From assembly GCA_001898645.1 (NCBI GenBank), contig MKUQ01000040.1:1-64000 (forward strand): a DNA stretch of 64,000 bases, given 5' to 3'. Positions 48,646 to 56,516 of the stretch are shown here, piece after piece. The notes beneath the pieces are model-generated. The model saw nothing but the letters and a program-made list of their open reading frames with translations. It was not told the DNA's origin and did not search any database. Both the position numbers and the translations under genes were made by a program. The DNA is from Burkholderiales bacterium 70-64. Lineage in GTDB: Bacteria > Pseudomonadota > Gammaproteobacteria > Burkholderiales > Burkholderiaceae_E. Position 1 is the first letter of the stretch. Each line of letters starts with the position of its first letter.

Positions 48646-49461
48646 TCAGGCGCTCTTGTCGAGGAACTGCCTCACCAGCGCCTGGGTCTCGGCGAGGGCG
48701 AGCAGCGCGCCGCTGCCTTCGAGCTCGACCTCGTAGCCGTCCTGCTCCGGGTCGAGCGCGGCGCCGATGCAGCGCTTGCATTCGCGCAGCGCGGCGCCCG
48801 GCAGGCCGGCGATGCGCGCGGCGATGCTGCCGGCAAGCGCATGCAGCTCCTCGGGCGGGGCCTGCCATTGCGCCAGGCCCAGCGCGACCGCCTCGGTGCC
48901 GGCGATCACCTCAGCGCCCAGGATGAGGCGGCGGGCCACCGCTTCGCCGCAGATGCGCGTCATGCGCTGCGTGCCCCCGGCAGCCGGCAGCAGCCCGAGG
49001 CGCGCCTCCGGCAGGCCGAGCCGGGCCTGCCCGGACACCACGCGCAGATCGCAGGCGAGCGCCAGCTCGAAGCCGCCGCCGAGCGCCGCGCCCCCGATCT
49101 CGGCCAGCGACACCTTCGGGCTGCGCTCGATGCGCGCATAGGCCTCCTGCAGCCGGCGCGTGAAGGCGATCATGGCGGCACGCCCGGCCTCGGTGGCGAA
49201 GCGCTCGCGCATGAAGGAAAGGTCGGCGCCGGCGCAGAACACGCGCTGCGCGCTGCGGATCCACAGCACGCGCACGCGCGGATCGGCCTCGGCGAGGTCG
49301 AGCACCTCGTCGAGGCGGTGCAGCCAGTCGTCGTCGATCGCGTTGACCGGCGGCCGGCACAGCGTCACCACGGCGACCCCGCCGTCGATGGCCAGCGAGA
49401 TCGGCGTGGCCGGCACGGCGCCGGGGGGGGCCTCGATGCCGAGTGAACGTTCATTCGTCAT
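48646..49461 (-). CDS. Enoyl-CoA hydratase/isomerase (canonical crotonase)
   Basis: This 271-residue protein keeps both crotonase glutamates, in ALGGGFELALACD and LGLPEARLGLLPAAGGTQRM, so it should add water across an enoyl-CoA double bond. The first 20 residues are an extension of low complexity. A TetR-type palindrome (49441-49456) covers codons 3-7, which is an unusual place for an operator. It heads a two-gene unit with the acyl-CoA ligase. Confidence 0.88.
   Translation of the reverse strand: MTNERSLGIEAPPGAVPATPISLAIDGGVAVVTLCRPPVNAIDDDWLHRLDEVLDLAEADPRVRVLWIRSAQRVFCAGADLSFMRERFATEAGRAAMIAFTRRLQEAYARIERSPKVSLAEIGGAALGGGFELALACDLRVVSGQARLGLPEARLGLLPAAGGTQRMTRICGEAVARRLILGAEVIAGTEAVALGLAQWQAPPEELHALAGSIAARIAGLPGAALRECKRCIGAALDPEQDGYEVELEGSGALLALAETQALVRQFLDKSA
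49441..49456. promoter_or_regulatory. TetR-type operator A
   Basis: GAGTGAACGTTCATTC is a 16-base palindrome with one mismatched pair. It shares the GAATGA/TCATTC arms with sites B and C. It lies inside the first codons of the crotonase gene and 45 bases from the end of the TetR gene, so a bound repressor could block early elongation or initiation. Confidence 0.6.
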
Positions 49462-49501
49462 GGTGCAATGCCTGTCCGATGATGGGGTGCGCTGCGCAAC
49501 G

Positions 49502-50200
49502 TCAGCGCGGCGCGGTGCGCGCCGGTTCGTCGCGGAAGTCGTGGCTGCGGCGGCGCAGGGCGGCGAGCGCCGCCTTGCCCTTGGCCGTGAGGAAAGGCTC
49601 GACCATCAGCTTGACGCCCTCCGAGACGTACTCGGCAAGCGAGAAGCGGTCGCGCAGGGCCCAGTTCTTCAGCGCCCAGGCGTGGCAGAACAGCACCACC
49701 TGGTAGGCGAAGAGGAACTCGTCGACCTCGCGCATGTAGCCGCCCGCGACGCACTGGTGCACGCAGCCTTCGATGAGCAGGTTGGTCTTGCGCTCGGCGT
49801 CCTGGATCAGCGTGCGGCGATCGGCGCGCAGGGACTTGGTCGAGCGGTAGGTGAGCACTGCTGCATGGCGCAGCGCATCGACGATCGAGCAGTAGGCCCA
49901 GATGGCGGTGCACAGCCGGTCCACCGGATGCTCCACGCCTTCCAGGCGCGCCGGGATCTCCGTCTCGTAGCGATCGAGCACCAGCTTCAGCGACAGGAAG
50001 AGGATGTCGTCCTTGTCGCCGAAGTACTGGTAGATGAGCCCGATGCTGACGCCGCTGGCCTTGGCGATCTGCTGGATGGTGGTGACGTAGTAGCCGTTCT
50101 CGGAGAACAGCCTGACCGCGGCGTCGAGGATCTCCGCGCGCCGCTCCTCGACCAGCTTCGGGTCGCTGACGGCGCTCGCCACGTGCTCGGGAGATCTCAT
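49502..50200 (-). CDS. TetR/AcrR-family transcriptional repressor
   Basis: This 232-residue regulator has the TetR helix-turn-helix at about residues 17-62: RRAEILDAAVRLFSENGYYVTTIQQIAKASGVSIGLIYQYFGDKDDIL. The C-terminal domain is ligand-binding and has LCTAIWAYCSIVDALRHAAVLTYRSTKSL. ATG 50200 is chosen because GGAGACAGG lies upstream; GTG 50215 would add five residues and cover that site. Its position amid beta-oxidation genes and three like palindromes make it the probable repressor, relieved by an acyl-CoA ligand as in related FadR/PaaR-type TetR proteins. Confidence 0.88.
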   Translation of the reverse strand: MRSPEHVASAVSDPKLVEERRAEILDAAVRLFSENGYYVTTIQQIAKASGVSIGLIYQYFGDKDDILFLSLKLVLDRYETEIPARLEGVEHPVDRLCTAIWAYCSIVDALRHAAVLTYRSTKSLRADRRTLIQDAERKTNLLIEGCVHQCVAGGYMREVDEFLFAYQVVLFCHAWALKNWALRDRFSLAEYVSEGVKLMVEPFLTAKGKAALAALRRRSHDFRDEPARTAPR

Positions 50201-50270
50201 CGGGCCTGTCTCCACGTGCAGCCGGGCTTAGTACCCCGACCCGGGGTACCAGGGCCCGGCCGCCTCCGGC

Positions 50271-51089
50271 TCAGTTGCCTTCGAACTTCGGTTTTTCCTT
50301 GGCCACGAACGCGTTGTACGCGCGCGTGAAGTCCTGCGTCTGCATGCAGATCGCCTGGGCCTCGGCTTCCGTTTCCAGCGCCTGCTCGATGGTCTGGTTC
50401 CATTCCTGGTGCAGGCACTTCTTGGTCATGAAGTGGGCGAAGGCCGGGCCGTTGGCGAGCGACTGGGCCATGTCGTGCGCTTTCTTCAGCACCTGGTCGC
50501 CGGGGGCCAGGCCGTTGAAGTAGCCCCAGGCCAGGCCCTCGTCGGCGCTCATCGCGCGCCCGGTGTAGAGCAGCTCGCTGGCGCGGCCGTGGCCGATGAT
50601 GCGCGGCAGGATCGCGCACGCGCCCATGTCGCAGCCGGCCAGCCCGACGCGCACGAACAGGAACGCGGTCTTGGTCTCGGGCGTGGCGTAGCGCAGGTCG
50701 GAGGCCATGGAGACGATCGCGCCGGCGCCGGCGCACACGCCGTCGACCGCGGCGATGATCGGCTGCGGGCAGGTGCGCATCTCCTTGACCAGGTTGCCGG
50801 TCATGCGGGTGAAGGTGAGCAGCCCGTTCATGTCCATCTTGGTGAGCGGGCCGATGATCTCGTGCACGTCGCCGCCCGAGCAGAAGTTGCCGCCCTCCCC
50901 GGTGACCACGACCACGCGCACGTCCTCGGCGTACTGCAGGCGATGGAAGGTGTCGCGCAGCTCGGCGTAGCTCTCGAAAGTGAGCGGGTTCTTGCGCTCG
51001 GGACGGTTCAGCGTGATGGTGGCGACGTTGTCGCGCACCTGCCACTTGAAGTGCTGGGGCTGCCAGTCGGCGGCCTTGAGCTTGTACAT
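50271..51089 (-). CDS. Crotonase-family protein lacking both canonical glutamates
   Basis: This 272-residue protein has the crotonase fold: [26 protein letters not shown], then [14 protein letters not shown] for the oxyanion hole. At the two catalytic Glu positions it has [12 protein letters not shown] and [21 protein letters not shown] instead. An Asp (Asp154) in GCDMGA is the best candidate for the active site. It may therefore be a hydrolase, dehalogenase-like or ring-opening enzyme rather than a simple hydratase. The promoter region holds operator B, 44 bases before the start; the TetR gene follows 70 bases downstream. Confidence 0.8.
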   Translation of the reverse strand: MYKLKAADWQPQHFKWQVRDNVATITLNRPERKNPLTFESYAELRDTFHRLQYAEDVRVVVVTGEGGNFCSGGDVHEIIGPLTKMDMNGLLTFTRMTGNLVKEMRTCPQPIIAAVDGVCAGAGAIVSMASDLRYATPETKTAFLFVRVGLAGCDMGACAILPRIIGHGRASELLYTGRAMSADEGLAWGYFNGLAPGDQVLKKAHDMAQSLANGPAFAHFMTKKCLHQEWNQTIEQALETEAEAQAICMQTQDFTRAYNAFVAKEKPKFEGN

Positions 51090-51132
51090 GCGGTCTCTCC
51101 GGGGCGGGCGGGGTTGGGTGATAGATGGATTA

Positions 51133-51150
51133 TGAATGAGCGTTCATTCA
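51133..51150. promoter_or_regulatory. TetR-type operator B
   Basis: TGAATGAGCGTTCATTCA pairs at eight of nine positions. It is upstream of the crotonase-TetR operon, so it would give autoregulation of the repressor. It is the only marked element in the 196-base gap 51090-51285. Confidence 0.7.
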
Positions 51151-51285
51151 GGAAACGATATCACGCGCGACCGGCAAATACAAGCCGCCGCACACCGGCG
51201 CATTCCGGGGGCCGCGGCAGACGCCGCGGAAGGCGCGCCCCTTCACGAAGCCCGCCAGGTTCCCAGCCGAAGCCCCGTCGGATTC

Positions 51286-51873
51286 CTAACGCGATACCGG
51301 CGGCCCGAGGCCCATGGGCGCCGGCGTGAGGTTGACGATGCGCCGGAACAGCTGGCGAAACTCGCGCGTGACCGCGCTGCCGATCTGCGGATCCTCCCCG
51401 GAGCGCCAGGCGACGTCGATCTCCTGCCAGTCCTCGGGGGTGAGGTACTGCTCGGCCAGCGGCAGGAGCTGGCCCTCTTCCTTGTTGGTGTGCGCCCAGT
51501 TGAAGTCGGCGAACTCGCGCGCCCGCGTCGCGAAGCGCTCGAGCGCACCCTCGTGGTCGGTCTCGACGTCGGCCAGCGCCGCCTTGAGCGCCGAGATGAG
51601 CCGGTCGCCGTGGGCGTGCTCGCGCCCGAGATCGTCGATCAGGGGCCCTGCCTCGGGGTGGCGCCGGCGCAGGGCCGGCATGAGGTAGCGGTCTTCCTTG
51701 GGGGTGTGCAGGCCGTGCGGGAACGCCTCGATGTAGCGCACCATCGCCCACAGCGGCTCGGTGTCGCGCGCGACGCGCCCGGCGCGGATCTCCTCGGTGA
51801 CGAACAGCAGCGCCTCGAGCACCGACGCCATGGCGCGATGCTCGTCCCTGATGACCGAGACGACCGGGATCAT
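51286..51873 (-). CDS. Hemerythrin-domain protein
   Basis: This 195-residue helical protein has the hemerythrin-type metal ligands: DEHRAMASVLEAL, FPHGLHTPKEDRYLMPAL, LGREHAHGDRLIS, and FNWAHTNKEEGQLLPLAEQYL with its H-x3-E. It should hold a di-iron centre that binds oxygen or senses oxygen or nitric oxide. Its ATG overlaps the livF stop by four bases, so it is part of the transporter operon. A link between oxygen handling and uptake of the substrate is inferred. Confidence 0.85.
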   Translation of the reverse strand: MIPVVSVIRDEHRAMASVLEALLFVTEEIRAGRVARDTEPLWAMVRYIEAFPHGLHTPKEDRYLMPALRRRHPEAGPLIDDLGREHAHGDRLISALKAALADVETDHEGALERFATRAREFADFNWAHTNKEEGQLLPLAEQYLTPEDWQEIDVAWRSGEDPQIGSAVTREFRQLFRRIVNLTPAPMGLGPPVSR

Positions 51874-52592
51874 AGTGCCACTCCCTGTTCCTGGTGCACC
51901 GCCAGCAGGTGATCGAGCACCGCCGGCTCGCGCAGCAGGCTCTCGCTGTCGGAGGCATGCACGATGCGCCCGCGCTCGAGCACGATGGCGTTGCGCGTGA
52001 GCTCCAGCGCCAGCCTGGCATGCTGCTCGACCAGGATCACCGTGATGCCGCCCTCGGCGACCAGGTCGCGGATCACCTCCATGAGCTCCTGCACGATGAT
52101 CGGGGCCAGACCCTCCATCGGCTCGTCCAGCAGCAGCAGCCTGGGATTGACCATCAGCGCGCGCGCCAGCGCCAGCATCTGCTGCTCGCCGCCCGAGAGC
52201 TGGCCGCCGAGGTTGGAGCGGCGCCGCTTCAGGTGCGGAAACTGGGCATAGGCGCGCTCGAGCGTCCACGGGCCGGGGCGCGCCACCGCCAGCAGGTGCT
52301 CCTCGACGGTGAGCGAGGGGAACATGTAGCGTTCCTGGGGCACCCAGCCGATGCCGGCGCGCGCGCGCTGGTAGGTGGGCATGCTGCCGATCTCGGCGCC
52401 CTGCCAGCGAATCGAGCCGCCGTGGCGGCGGGCCAGGCCCATCAGCGTAAGCAGCAGGGTGGTCTTGCCCACGCCGTTGCGCCCGAGCAGCGCCAGGCTG
52501 TTGCCGTCCTCGATGGCGAACGAGATCTGCTCGAGCACCACCGAGGCGCCGTAGCCGGCGCTCACCCCATCGAGCACGAGCAGCTCAGACAC
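51870..52592 (-). CDS. livF: Branched-chain-type ABC transporter ATPase LivF
   Basis: This 240-residue ATPase has Walker A GRNGVGKTTLL, signature LSGGEQQMLALARAL, Walker B LLLLDEPMEGLAP and the LivF-type Q-loop VPQERYMFPSLTVEEHL. It energises the Liv (HAAT) importer along with LivG. It overlaps livG by eight bases and the hemerythrin gene by four. Confidence 0.95.
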   Translation of the reverse strand: MSELLVLDGVSAGYGASVVLEQISFAIEDGNSLALLGRNGVGKTTLLLTLMGLARRHGGSIRWQGAEIGSMPTYQRARAGIGWVPQERYMFPSLTVEEHLLAVARPGPWTLERAYAQFPHLKRRRSNLGGQLSGGEQQMLALARALMVNPRLLLLDEPMEGLAPIIVQELMEVIRDLVAEGGITVILVEQHARLALELTRNAIVLERGRIVHASDSESLLREPAVLDHLLAVHQEQGVAL

Positions 52593-53337
52593 GCTGCGCC
52601 TCCCCGAGGTAGACCTCGCGCACCCGCGGATCGGAGGCGATCTCGGCCGGCGTGCCCTGCATCAGCATGCGGCCGGACACCAGCACCGTGATGCGCTCGG
52701 CGAAGCGGAACACCAGCCCCATGTCGTGCTCGATGAAAAGGATCGTGACGTCGCGCGGCAGGCGCGAGATGACCTCGAACAGCTCGGCGCATTCGCTGGA
52801 CGGGATGCCGGCGGCCGGCTCGTCGAGCAGCAGGATCTTCGGGTGGGTGGCCAGCGCCAGGGCGATCTCGAGCAGGCGCTGCTTGCCGTACGGCAGGTTG
52901 CGGGTGACCGTGGACAGGTCGTGCTCGAGCTGCAGGGAAGCGAGCAGCGCACGCGCCTCGTCGATCTCCTCGCGCTGGCGGGAGAGCCCCGACCACCACA
53001 CGGCGGCACGCCGCTTGCGCACGCAGATGGCCATGAGCACCGACTCGAGCACGGTCAGGCCGGGAAACAGCGTGTTGATCTGGAAGGTGCGGGTCATGCC
53101 GCGCTGCACGCGATGGTGCTGCGACATGTGCGTGACCTTCTCCTCGCCGAGGAACACGTCGCCCGCGGTGGGCGCGAGGAAGCCGGTGAGCAGGTTGATG
53201 AAGGTGGTCTTGCCGGCGCCGTTGGGCCCGATGAGGGCGTGGCGCGAGCCGGCCTCGAGGGTGAAGTCGATGTCGGAATTCGCCTTGAAGCCGCCCCAGT
53301 GCTTGGACAGCCCCACCGTGCGCAGCGCGGCGCTCAT
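52585..53337 (-). CDS. livG: Branched-chain-type ABC transporter ATPase LivG
   Basis: This 250-residue ATPase has Walker A GPNGAGKTTFINLLTG, the LivG-type signature NLPYGKQRLLEIALAL and Walker B ILLLDEPAAGI. FRFAERITVLVSGRMLMQGTPAEI closes the domain. It pairs with LivF in the importer. It overlaps livM by four bases (ATGA). Confidence 0.95.
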   Translation of the reverse strand: MSAALRTVGLSKHWGGFKANSDIDFTLEAGSRHALIGPNGAGKTTFINLLTGFLAPTAGDVFLGEEKVTHMSQHHRVQRGMTRTFQINTLFPGLTVLESVLMAICVRKRRAAVWWSGLSRQREEIDEARALLASLQLEHDLSTVTRNLPYGKQRLLEIALALATHPKILLLDEPAAGIPSSECAELFEVISRLPRDVTILFIEHDMGLVFRFAERITVLVSGRMLMQGTPAEIASDPRVREVYLGEAQRV

Positions 53338-54356
53338 CGCGGCTTGCTCCCGAAGCGCTCGAGCAGCGTCGCAGCACCGCCCAGGATGCCACCGCGCGCG
53401 AACATGACGATCGCCACCAGCAGCAGGCCGATCCAGAACTGCCAGTAGACCGGGTTGATGCCGGCGAGGTAGTCCTGCGCGAGCATGAACACCGCGGTGC
53501 CGATCAGCGCGCCGTACAGCCGCCCGGTGCCGCCGAGCACCAGCATGATCAGCAGCTCGGCCGAACGCGTGAAGCCGAGCACCTCAAGACCGACGAACTG
53601 GGTCGTCTGCGCCAGCAGCGCGCCGGCGACCCCGGCAATGGCGGCGCCGATGGTGAACACCCTCACCTGCAGCCGCAGCACCGAGGCCCCGATGGCCGGC
53701 ATGCGCCGGGGCCCCTCGCGCAGGCCGCGCAGGGACAGGCCGAACGGCGAGTTCACCAGCCGGCGCAGCACCAGGAAGAGCAGGAACAGCACCACCAGGC
53801 TGTAGAGGTAGGCGACCTTGCCTGCCAGGCCGAACTCGAACACGCCCAGCAGCTTCCACATCGTCACGCCCGACAGGCCGTCGACGCCGCCGGTGATGAA
53901 GGCCGCCTTGTTGGCCGCCTCGAACAGCATCAGCCCGATGCCGAGCGTGACCATCAGCTGCGTGAGCTCGTGGCCGCGCACCACGATGAAGCTGACCACG
54001 AAGCCGAGCAGCGCCGCCGCCGCCGCCGCGATCAGCAGGCCCGAGATCGGCTCGCCCCAGCCGTGCACCGCGAGCAGCCCCGCGACGTAGGCGCCGACCC
54101 CGAAGAACGCGGCGTGGCCGAGGGACACGATGCCCGCGTAGCCGAGGATGAGGTCGAGCGAGAGCGCGAACAGGCCGACGATGAGGATCTGGCTGCCGAG
54201 CACCAGGTAGCCCGGGAACAGCGGCACGACGACGAGCGGCAGCAGCCAGAACACGATCTCCAGCGGATGCCAGCGTTCGCCGGTCAGCTGCGGCCGCGCG
54301 GCGCCGGCCTGCGTACGCGCCGGCGCCGGCGCGAGGGTGGCGGTCTTGTCGGCCAT
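53334..54356 (-). CDS. livM: Branched-chain-type ABC transporter permease LivM
   Basis: This 340-residue permease has about nine to ten helices after a 35-residue cytosolic lead. LDLILGYAGIVSLGHAAFFGVGAYVAGLL and LRGLREGPRRMPAIGASVLRLQVRVFTIGAAIAGVAGALLA are the LivM family segments, the latter holding the ATPase-contact loop. It forms the membrane channel with LivH and shares one base with the livH stop. Confidence 0.93.
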   Translation of the reverse strand: MADKTATLAPAPARTQAGAARPQLTGERWHPLEIVFWLLPLVVVPLFPGYLVLGSQILIVGLFALSLDLILGYAGIVSLGHAAFFGVGAYVAGLLAVHGWGEPISGLLIAAAAAALLGFVVSFIVVRGHELTQLMVTLGIGLMLFEAANKAAFITGGVDGLSGVTMWKLLGVFEFGLAGKVAYLYSLVVLFLLFLVLRRLVNSPFGLSLRGLREGPRRMPAIGASVLRLQVRVFTIGAAIAGVAGALLAQTTQFVGLEVLGFTRSAELLIMLVLGGTGRLYGALIGTAVFMLAQDYLAGINPVYWQFWIGLLLVAIVMFARGGILGGAATLLERFGSKPR

Positions 54357-55222
54357 CAGGCTTTCCTTCCGTACAGGCCGGCCGGGAACGGGATCAGCAG
54401 CAGCACCATCAGCGCGTAGATGATGAAGGCTCCGATCTCGGGCACGTAGTACTTGCCGGCCACGTCGAACACGCCGAGGATGACCGCGGCCACCAGCGAG
54501 CCCTTGATCGAGCCGGCACCGCCGACCGCCACCACCAGCAGGAAGTACACCATGTACTTCAGGGGGAAGGTCGGGTCCAGCCCCAGCACGTCGATGCCCA
54601 GCGCGCCGCCGATCCCGGCCAGCCCCGAGCCGAGGGCGAAGGTGACGGCGAACACCCGGTTGACGTTGATGCCCATGCCGGCCGAAGCCTGCTGGTTGTC
54701 GACCGAAGCGCGGACCTGCGCGCCGAAGCGCGTGCGCTCGAGCAGGTAGCCGAGCGCGAGCGTGATCGCCACCACCACCGCGATGAGGAACAGCCGGTAG
54801 ATGCCGAGATCGATGCCGAGCACGCGCACCTGCCCGATGAGGAACTGCGGCAGGTGCACCGGCTGCTGGCTGGGGCCGAAGGCGTAGCTCGCCGCTGCCA
54901 CGGCGATGAAGGTGAGGCCGATCGAGAACAGCACCTGGTCGAGCGCGCTCGCCTTGTACAGGCGCTGGTACAGGGTGCGCTCGAGCACCATCCCGACCAG
55001 CGCCGACACCACGAAGGCGATCGGCAGCGTGAGCAGGAAGGGCACGCCCAGCCGGTTCATCAGGATGACGCAGGCGTAGCCGCCGACCATGGCGAACGCG
55101 CCGTGGGCGAGGTTGACGAAGTTCATCAGGCCCATCGTGACCGACAGCCCGATGCTGATGACGAACATCAGGCTGCCGTAGGCGAGGCCGTCGAACAGGA
55201 CGCCGACGAGATTGCCGAACAT
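54356..55222 (-). CDS. livH: Branched-chain-type ABC transporter permease LivH
   Basis: This 288-residue permease has eight helices and the LivH pattern: GLAYGSLMFVISIGLSVTMGLMNFVNLAHGAFAMVGGY, then TRFGAQVRASVDNQQASAGMGINVNRVFAVTFALGSGLAGIGGAL. It follows the second binding-protein gene by 19 bases and leads into livM with a one-base overlap. Confidence 0.94.
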   Translation of the reverse strand: MFGNLVGVLFDGLAYGSLMFVISIGLSVTMGLMNFVNLAHGAFAMVGGYACVILMNRLGVPFLLTLPIAFVVSALVGMVLERTLYQRLYKASALDQVLFSIGLTFIAVAAASYAFGPSQQPVHLPQFLIGQVRVLGIDLGIYRLFLIAVVVAITLALGYLLERTRFGAQVRASVDNQQASAGMGINVNRVFAVTFALGSGLAGIGGALGIDVLGLDPTFPLKYMVYFLLVVAVGGAGSIKGSLVAAVILGVFDVAGKYYVPEIGAFIIYALMVLLLIPFPAGLYGRKA

Positions 55223-55241
55223 GGGCGCGCGCTCCGCAGCC

Positions 55242-56405
55242 CTACTTCGCAGGGTCCTTGAAGTCCGGGAACTTGTCGAACTCGATGTTGTACAGATGGC
55301 CGTCGCGCCGCTCGACCCGCCGCACGTACACCGTCTGCACGATGTCGCGCGTGGCCGGGTCGATGGAGATGGGCCCGCGCGGGCTCTCGAACTTCATCTG
55401 CTTGAACAGCTCCATGGCCTTGTCGGCGTCCATCTTGCCGCCGAGGCCCTTGACCACCTCGGCGATGGCGCGCATGCCGTCGTAACCGGCTACCGCCATG
55501 AAGTTGGGCCGCCCCGCCGACGGGTTGGCCTCGGCGAAGGCCTTCAGGAACGCCTTGTTCTCCGGGGAGTCGTGCGCCGCGGAGTAATGGAAGGTGTTGA
55601 TGATGCCGAGCACCGGATCGCCCATCGCGTCGATCACGTGGTCGTCGGTGAGGTCGCCGGTGGCGATCACCTTGATGCCGGCCGCCTTCAGACCGCGCTC
55701 CTGGAAGCTCTTCATGAAGGCGATGCCGAGCTCGCCGGCCGGCACGAAGACGAACACCGCATCGGGCTTGGCGTCCTTGATGCGCTGGATGAAGGGGGCG
55801 AACTCGGGGCCCTTCAGGGGCACGCGCACCGAACCGACGATCTCGCCGCCGCCGTCCTTGAAGAACTTGCTGAACCAGGTCTCGGAGTCGATGCCCGGGC
55901 CGTAGTCGGCCACCAGCGTGTACACGCGCTTGATGTCGTTCTTCACCGCCCACGTGCCCATGGGCGCCGAAATTTGCGGCAGCGTCATGGAGAAGCGCAC
56001 CGCATAGGGCGACCTGGTGGTGATCACCGAGGTGGCCGCATTCATGATCACCATCGGCGTCTTGGCCTGGGTGGCCACCGGCGCGACCGCCAATGCCTCG
56101 GGAGTGAGCCCGAAGCCGGCGAGGAAGTCCACCTTGTCGCGCACCACCAGCTCCTGCGCCAGCCGCTTGGCCACCTCGGGCGCCGGCCCGGTGGTGTCGC
56201 GCACCAGCAGCTCGACCTTGCGCCCGGCCACGGTGCCGCCGTTCTGTTTCAGCCAGGCCTTCATGCCTCCTTCGATCTGTTCGCCGTAGTCGGCGAACGG
56301 ACCCGAGAAGGACGCGACCACACCGATGCGCAGCGGCTCCTGGGCCTGTGCCGGCACCATTGCGGCGGCGGCCGCGATGCCCAATGCCACGACCAAACGC
56401 TTCAT
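55242..56405 (-). CDS. Liv-type ABC substrate-binding protein, copy 2
   Basis: This 387-residue protein starts with a signal peptide (MKRLVVALGIAAAAAMVPAQA-QEP) and then the type I periplasmic fold: IGVVASFSGPFADYGEQIEGGMKAWLKQNGG, LVADYGPGIDSETWFSKFFKD and AVAGYDGMRAIAEVVKGLGGKMDADKAMELF. In this HAAT family ligands range from branched amino acids to aromatic and alicyclic acids. It is very like its neighbour at 56517-57683 over its whole length, including the signal peptide. Start 56405 is used; further codons upstream lack homology. Confidence 0.92.
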   Translation of the reverse strand: MKRLVVALGIAAAAAMVPAQAQEPLRIGVVASFSGPFADYGEQIEGGMKAWLKQNGGTVAGRKVELLVRDTTGPAPEVAKRLAQELVVRDKVDFLAGFGLTPEALAVAPVATQAKTPMVIMNAATSVITTRSPYAVRFSMTLPQISAPMGTWAVKNDIKRVYTLVADYGPGIDSETWFSKFFKDGGGEIVGSVRVPLKGPEFAPFIQRIKDAKPDAVFVFVPAGELGIAFMKSFQERGLKAAGIKVIATGDLTDDHVIDAMGDPVLGIINTFHYSAAHDSPENKAFLKAFAEANPSAGRPNFMAVAGYDGMRAIAEVVKGLGGKMDADKAMELFKQMKFESPRGPISIDPATRDIVQTVYVRRVERRDGHLYNIEFDKFPDFKDPAK

Positions 56406-56479
56406 GATGTCTCCCCTCGATCGATCGGCCGATGTTGCGCAATCCGGCCCCGGCGTGTCAACCCGCCGGAACCGGACCG

Positions 56480-56497
56480 CCAACTCGCCGGAGTTGG
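56480..56497 (-). other. Short intergenic hairpin between the two binding-protein genes
   Basis: CCAACTC and GAGTTGG pair around four bases, just after the stop of the first binding-protein gene. There is no T-tract. It may protect or process the message so that the binding-protein part is more abundant than the permease part. Confidence 0.3.
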
Positions 56498-56516
56498 ATT
56501 GTCTGCCGCTGCCCGT

